The notes below the pieces were generated by a model, which ran no database searches, was not told the DNA's origin, and was given only the letters and a program-made list of their open reading frames with translations. A DNA stretch of 64,000 nucleotides from Chitinophaga pinensis (GTDB taxonomy: Bacteria; Bacteroidota; Bacteroidia; Flavobacteriales_D; Crocinitomicaceae). Below are positions 60,030-64,000 of this stretch, piece by piece (within the stretch, counting starts at the first letter, position 1; the number at the start of each line of letters is the position of its first letter). Where the stretch lies: assembly GCA_945883825.1 (NCBI GenBank), contig CAMCYF010000001.1, positions 1-64,000 on the forward strand, written 5' to 3'. Made by a program: the position numbers and the translations under genes.

Positions 60030-60749
60030 TTAAAATTTTAAAATGTCAGACATGGTATAAACCCCTTTTTTTTTATGAATAAATTCTGCCGCTATTATTG
60101 CACCTAGTGCAAAACCTTTGCGATTGTGTGCTTTGTGTTCAATCGTTAATGTGTCAATTTCAGAAGTATAGGAAATTATGTGCGTACCTGGAACGTTTTC
60201 CTCTCGGATAGCGCTTATTGGCAAATCGCTTTTCTCCATATTTTGAGATTGCCCTGTTAATTTCCAAGATAAATAAGTAGGATGATTAGAAATCAAATCT
60301 TTTGCCAAGGTTACTGCAGTTCCGCTTGGAGCATCAATTTTTTGTGCGTGATGTATTTCTGTTATAGAAGCTACATAGTCTGTTTTATCATTCATTAATC
60401 TCGCTAAGTACTTGTTCATTTCAAAAAATAAATTTACTCCAATCGAAAAATTACTTGAATAAATTAAACTTGCCTCACGCTTATCAATATGATTTATAAT
60501 TTCTGCCAAGTGTTCTTCCCAAGCTGTCGTTCCAACAACAATTGGAATTTGCCCATCAGCGCATAATTTGATATGTTTAAGAGCTAAATCAGGTTGTGAA
60601 AATTCTATTGCAACATCCGTAGTTCTTAATTGGCTGCTTTCCAATGGATTTTGACTATTAAACTTTACAACAACACTGTGGCCTCTAGAAATAGCAATTT
60701 CTTCTATTGCTTTCCCCATTTTCCCATAACCAATTAGTGCGATATTCAT
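60030..60749 (-). CDS. dapB: 4-hydroxy-tetrahydrodipicolinate reductase
   Basis: Reduces hydroxy-tetrahydrodipicolinate with NAD(P)H on the way to diaminopimelate. The 239-residue protein starts with a Rossmann motif ALIGYGKMGKAIEEIA and has the catalytic EIHHAQKIDAPSGTAVTLAK. It is a little shorter than E. coli DapB (273), as usual in the group. A TATTTTTG box ends 5 bases before its ATG, so it may have its own leaderless transcript in addition to belonging to the par operon. The upstream DUF5683 gene ends 23 bases away. Confidence 0.96.
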   Translation of the reverse strand: MNIALIGYGKMGKAIEEIAISRGHSVVVKFNSQNPLESSQLRTTDVAIEFSQPDLALKHIKLCADGQIPIVVGTTAWEEHLAEIINHIDKREASLIYSSNFSIGVNLFFEMNKYLARLMNDKTDYVASITEIHHAQKIDAPSGTAVTLAKDLISNHPTYLSWKLTGQSQNMEKSDLPISAIREENVPGTHIISYTSEIDTLTIEHKAHNRKGFALGAIIAAEFIHKKKGVYTMSDILKF

Positions 60750-60754
60750 TGTAA

Positions 60755-60762
60755 CAAAAATA
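60755..60762 (-). promoter_or_regulatory. TATTTTTG -7 box just before dapB
   Basis: On the minus strand TATTTTTG ends 5 bases before the dapB ATG, within the 23-base gap after the DUF5683 gene. No TTG element at the usual spacing. Confidence 0.35.
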
Positions 60763-60772
60763 CGATTTTAAA

Positions 60773-61315
60773 TCAATGAAAAGTAAGGTTTAAACGAATT
60801 CCAGGAGAATTGGACGACATTAATGTAGCATCAAATTTTAAAGTAAGATCAGGACTAACATCAAATTTCAAAAAATGTGCTTCAACTCCTGCGTCTATTA
60901 TTTGGATAAAATAAACAGCTGCAAGTCCAAGAATACTTAAATCTCGATTATTTAGATAGGAATTATAAAGTGCTAATACAGAATAATCATCGTATTGAAT
61001 CCATTCTTGGTTAAGTGCACCTCCGTTTTGTCTGTTGGAATATTCTGTTTTTAAACTTGTTGCAGTAATTTGATTTACAGCTAAACGATACCCGATAATT
61101 CCCAAGCCTGTGTAAATAAGAGGAACTTTCCAAAAAGCATTTTTAAATTTCTTTTCGCTTTTAAAAGAGGTATAAATTTGACCTCCACCGGGAACAATTG
61201 CAGAATAGAGCATTGCTTTTTTATAAGGATGGACAATGGAATCTTTTTCTTTTATCGTTTGGCTAAAGACAAAAGGCAGTGAAAAAAACAAGAAAAAAAC
61301 AAGAAGTAATCTCAT
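60773..61315 (-). CDS. DUF5683 membrane protein
   Basis: A 180-residue protein. The signal-like start (LLLVFFLFFSLPFVFSQ) is followed by the DUF5683 core KKAMLYSAIVPGGGQIYTSF with another hydrophobic helix (FWKVPLIYTGLGIIGYRLA), and it ends in a beta-like tail. Function is unknown; the gene is nearly always found between parB and dapB in Bacteroidota. Its start overlaps the parB stop (TAATG). Confidence 0.85.
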   Translation of the reverse strand: MRLLLVFFLFFSLPFVFSQTIKEKDSIVHPYKKAMLYSAIVPGGGQIYTSFKSEKKFKNAFWKVPLIYTGLGIIGYRLAVNQITATSLKTEYSNRQNGGALNQEWIQYDDYSVLALYNSYLNNRDLSILGLAAVYFIQIIDAGVEAHFLKFDVSPDLTLKFDATLMSSNSPGIRLNLTFH

Positions 61316-62193
61316 TAATCTTTAAATAATGCTATTAATCTTTGTAAATCTGCTTCTGAATTAAATTGAATAATTATTTTACCCTTACCAAACTCTGATT
61401 TTTGTATGGTAATTTTAGAACCTAAGCGATCTGCAAGAAAAGACTCATGAGTTGTATCAGCGGTGTTTATAAAATTAGTTTTTGTTGCTCCTTTCTTTTT
61501 ATTGGGGAACTTTAGTAAGTTCTCAACATCTCTTACTGATAATTTTTCAGTAATAATTTGGTGAAAGGCAGTCATTTGTTCCTCTAAATCTACTACAGAA
61601 ACTAGCGCCCTGGCATGCCCCATAGAAACTAAATTGTCTCTAACCGCAGATTGTATTTCAATAGGAAGTTTGAGTAAGCGAATGTGATTTGCAATATTTG
61701 AGCGAGACTTTGCAATTTTTTCACTTAGTTGTTCTTGTGTAAAATTACATTCTTCTAGAAGTCTTTCGTAAGAAACAGCAATTTCAATAGCATTTAAGTT
61801 TTCCCTTTGAATATTTTCTACTAATGCCATTTCTAACATCTCTTGATCATTTGCTATTCGAATATAACAGGGGACTTCATCGATACCCGTAAGTTGAGAA
61901 GCTCGAAAACGGCGTTCTCCAGAAATTAATTGGTATTTATCTCTTCCAAGTTTACGAACTGTTAGTGGCTGAATTATTCCGTATGTTTCAATTGATTTGC
62001 ACAATTCGTTTAATGCTTCTTTCTCAAAATGTGTTCTTGGATTAAAAGGATTGGCCTCAATAAATTTAATAGACACCATTGCTACTGAGCTAGTTGTTAC
62101 ATTTGATATTGAGGTGATATCAGTATTAGAGTTTTCTAATAAAGCGCCTAGTCCTCTTCCAAGAGCAGGTTGTTTTGTTGGTTTAGAGCTCAT
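61315..62193 (-). CDS. parB: Chromosome partitioning protein ParB
   Basis: A 292-residue CTPase-type ParB that loads at parS sites and helps segregate origins. It has the N-terminal GRGLGALLE, the ParB core NPFNPRTHFEKEALNELCKS, GERRFRASQL and the helix-turn-helix FTQEQLSEKIAKSRSNIANH, and a C-terminal dimer domain. It overlaps parA by 11 bases. No palindrome matching the parS consensus was noticed in the window. The gene order parA-parB-DUF5683-dapB-lepB-wbqC is a known Bacteroidota run. Confidence 0.96.
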   Translation of the reverse strand: MSSKPTKQPALGRGLGALLENSNTDITSISNVTTSSVAMVSIKFIEANPFNPRTHFEKEALNELCKSIETYGIIQPLTVRKLGRDKYQLISGERRFRASQLTGIDEVPCYIRIANDQEMLEMALVENIQRENLNAIEIAVSYERLLEECNFTQEQLSEKIAKSRSNIANHIRLLKLPIEIQSAVRDNLVSMGHARALVSVVDLEEQMTAFHQIITEKLSVRDVENLLKFPNKKKGATKTNFINTADTTHESFLADRLGSKITIQKSEFGKGKIIIQFNSEADLQRLIALFKD

Positions 62194-62995
62194 TGTTTAT
62201 GTCAATAATTTTATCGTCGTTACCAATTTTTGTCAAATTGTTTTTTTGCAAAATTTCTCTTGCGAAATTAAGGTAATTTATTGCTCCCTTAGATGCTGCA
62301 TCGTGCATAATCACTGAAGTGCCATGACTTGATGCCTCACTTAGAGTTGTATTTCTATGAATTACAGTATCAAAGACAAGTTCTTGAAAATGTGTTTTCA
62401 CCTCTTCTACAACTTGATTTGCAAGGCGTAAGCGTGTATCATACATTGTTAATAGCATCCCCTCAATTTCCAAATCAGGATTTAAACGGCCTTGAACAAT
62501 TTTTATGGTGTTAAGCAATTTACTTAAGCCTTCTAATGCAAAATATTCACACTGAACAGGAATCATAATTGAGTCTGCAGCTACTAGAGCATTTACTGTA
62601 ATTAAACCAAGAGAGGGGGAGCAATCGATTAGTATAAAATCGTAGTCATCTTTTATTGTTGATAAAGCTTGTCGAAGTAAATATTCTCTATTCGGTAAAT
62701 TTATCATTTCTAATTCTGCACCTACTAGATCAATGTGAGATGGTAAAATATGCAAATTTGGACTCTCTGTTTTAATAATTAATTCATTGATTGCAAGGTT
62801 ATTTACCAAGCAATCATAAATATTTCTGGTCGTTTTAGGGTCAAAACCCATGCCAGAAGTAGTGTTGGCTTGGGGGTCTGAATCAACAATTAGTGTTTTG
62901 TATTCTAATACGCCAAGACAAGCACCTAAATTAATTGTAGTAGTAGTTTTCCCAACGCCACCTTTTTGATTCGCTATTGCGATTATTTTCCCCAT
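62183..62995 (-). CDS. parA: Chromosome partitioning ATPase ParA (Soj)
   Basis: A 270-residue Walker-type ATPase. The deviant Walker A motif is KGGVGKTTTTINL at the N-terminus, with DSDPQANTTSGMG and the later LIDCSPSLGLITVNALVAAD. Known: it forms nucleoid-bound gradients that move ParB complexes. It leads the six-gene minus-strand run. The TAACTTTA sequence upstream resembles a -7 box with one mismatch. About 175 bases separate it from the divergent secreted-protein gene. Confidence 0.97.
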   Translation of the reverse strand: MGKIIAIANQKGGVGKTTTTINLGACLGVLEYKTLIVDSDPQANTTSGMGFDPKTTRNIYDCLVNNLAINELIIKTESPNLHILPSHIDLVGAELEMINLPNREYLLRQALSTIKDDYDFILIDCSPSLGLITVNALVAADSIMIPVQCEYFALEGLSKLLNTIKIVQGRLNPDLEIEGMLLTMYDTRLRLANQVVEEVKTHFQELVFDTVIHRNTTLSEASSHGTSVIMHDAASKGAINYLNFAREILQKNNLTKIGNDDKIIDINNEL

Positions 62996-63172
62996 GAACT
63001 TATTTTGAAGTATAAAGTTAAGTTTTGTTGAGCATGTAATTAGTAAAAATAACAGGAACTTATTAACTGATTTGATAATAAACTTGTTTATATCTTAAAT
63101 CTCCAAAATACTCTTTTGGTATGAAAAAAGAAAAACTACTTTATTTTTTTGTAAATTTGATAAAGTAGAATT

Positions 63173-63880
63173 ATGAAGTTTTATTTATTTTTATTCATAT
63201 TTACCCCAATATTCTTATTTGCCCAGCAAAGTGCAGGAATATATTCAATTTATTTCCCTATTTCTAAAAATTTATTGCAGCCAACAAGGGTTCAATCCTC
63301 ACAAAGCGGAGTAGGCGGCATAGGTGTTATTAACACAGGTAACTTAGGCAATAACAGAAATTTAATTCCACAATTCGCACCTTTTCTTCACGATTCAGTT
63401 AGAATAACACTTGAAAAGTTTGTTGAAGAAGTGCTAAGTTCAGAGACAGTTTGTATCTATAAAATGAATCAAAAAAATGAAGCGATATCGTCTTCAGGAT
63501 TTTCTAGAAGTATTAGAGGTCTTCCGAGAAACTGCCTTAGAAATGCAATTAAATTTTATGACAAAGATTATTATGTTCGAGTTAAAGTGTGTTTTGGTGG
63601 ATATTCTGTTACTTCTCCTTCTCTTTTTGGTTTTCAGAAAGGATATATCCAGCCTACAGTAAGTATTCGAATTAGGGCATACGACGTTGAACGAAAGAAA
63701 ATCTACAATCGGAAAATTAGGCACACTAATTTCCCAAGACTAAAGAATACTCAATTTTCTATTGGTTTTGGAACAAATACAAAAGTAATTCAACAAGAAA
63801 TTTTAAGCTCAGATATGATATTTTCAATGCTGAAAGAAACAATTTTTGCTTACAAAAAAAAATACCTTAATCAAGAATAA
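63173..63880 (+). CDS. Exported protein of unknown function
   Basis: A 235-residue protein with a clear signal peptide (YLFLFIFTPIFLFAQ). The mature part has a glycine-rich segment (GVGGIGVINTGNLGN) and several basic regions (GFSRSIRGLPRNCLRNAIKF); no known domain was recognised. A TAAATTTG box at 63152-63159 lies 13 bases before the ATG without a clear -33 element. The next gene starts 6 bases after its stop on the same strand, so the two may be cotranscribed. Confidence 0.72.
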   Translation: MKFYLFLFIFTPIFLFAQQSAGIYSIYFPISKNLLQPTRVQSSQSGVGGIGVINTGNLGNNRNLIPQFAPFLHDSVRITLEKFVEEVLSSETVCIYKMNQKNEAISSSGFSRSIRGLPRNCLRNAIKFYDKDYYVRVKVCFGGYSVTSPSLFGFQKGYIQPTVSIRIRAYDVERKKIYNRKIRHTNFPRLKNTQFSIGFGTNTKVIQQEILSSDMIFSMLKETIFAYKKKYLNQE

Positions 63881-63886
63881 TTTAAA

Positions 63887-64000
63887 ATGAAAAAACTCCA
63901 TCTTAAAATTGGAACATTTTTGAATAATGAACTAGTTATTGACGAGGCAGGGATTGATCCCCATCATTTGGAATTATTCTGTGATGAATATGGTAACGTA
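63887..64000 (+). CDS. Partial coding region cut off by the window end, unknown function
   Basis: From the ATG at 63887 the frame stays open to the window edge, giving 38 residues that begin MKKLHLKIGTFLNNELVIDE and continue AGIDPHHLELFCDEYGNV. It starts 6 bases after the preceding gene. No family could be recognised from so short a fragment. Confidence 0.45.
   Translation, partial: MKKLHLKIGTFLNNELVIDEAGIDPHHLELFCDEYGNV

Noticed and set aside
61315-62995. Search for parS palindromes near parA-parB
   Set aside because: No sequence resembling the TGTTTCACGTGAAACA type was noticed by eye in the window; a computed scan would be needed to be sure.

Overview
The window looks like AT-rich chromosomal DNA of a Bacteroidota bacterium, most likely an aquatic Flavobacteriales-type organism; family and genus cannot be fixed from the sequence alone. 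The evidence is: secreted proteins with type IX secretion (T9SS) sorting domains and a gliding-motility-type C-terminal domain; TonB-dependent, PorV/PorQ-like and PorE-like envelope proteins; a short Bacteroidota-type primary sigma factor; a ~480-residue GAPDH and a very large signal peptidase I; promoters of the Bacteroidota form TTTG/TTG-N19-22-TAnnTTTG; and a proteorhodopsin. No phage, insertion sequence, CRISPR array, rRNA or tRNA gene was seen. Genes are packed tightly and no stretch longer than about 200 bases lacks a gene.

Layout. 1-2.8 kb: minus-strand set of mtaB, a 6-pyruvoyl-tetrahydropterin-synthase-family gene, folE and a truncated BI-1/YccA membrane gene. 2.9-5.0 kb: a GreA/GreB-like factor and a YHYH-domain surface protein whose signal peptide is cut off by a frameshift in a 9-base homopolymer. 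5.0-12.7 kb: a tight seven-gene minus-strand run (dapF, a GNAT acetyltransferase, mltG, glycosylasparaginase, beta-mannosidase, a 3-beta-HSD-like SDR, a steroid-5-reductase-like membrane protein). 12.8-17.6 kb: plus-strand housekeeping genes (HtrA protease, rpoD, gap, cmk). 18.3-29 kb: three large secreted proteins, two of them adjacent and sharing arrays of the same 45-residue repeat, the third rich in glycine. 29-35 kb: purS, pssA (with an internal 23-residue tandem duplication), a PorV/PorQ-like porin, a SpoIIE/RsbU-type phosphatase, lpxD, rpmE and a Sua5-type threonylcarbamoyl-AMP synthase. 35-41 kb: an orphan LuxR-type response regulator, a TonB-dependent receptor and a RimB-RimK-AstE-like trio. 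41-48 kb: a bestrophin, an M14 peptidase, an unknown membrane protein, a proton-pumping-type proteorhodopsin with its own promoter and terminator, and a single gene that fuses lycopene beta-cyclase (CrtY) to beta-carotene dioxygenase (Blh). 48.4-51 kb: rpsO and pnp. 51-57.6 kb: a paralogue of one large secreted protein, maf, a UbiA-family prenyltransferase, a PorE-like OmpA protein, queE and a probable beta-propeller protein. 57.5-63 kb: the parA-parB-DUF5683-dapB-lepB-wbqC run.

How the genes work together. The clearest system is phototrophy: rhodopsin gives the light-driven proton pump, and the CrtY-Blh fusion carries the last two steps to its chromophore (lycopene to beta-carotene to retinal); the earlier carotenoid genes are not in the window. 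Other links are a glycoprotein-glycan pair (beta-mannosidase plus glycosylasparaginase), pterin synthesis (folE plus a C-X5-HGH pterin synthase), DAP synthesis (dapF, dapB) and T9SS cargo near outer-membrane partners.

A recurrent signal across the window is a TAnnTTTG promoter box ending only 3-6 bases before the chosen ATG of seven genes, which suggests leaderless or nearly leaderless transcripts. All functional calls rest on motif recognition by eye; no database search was run.
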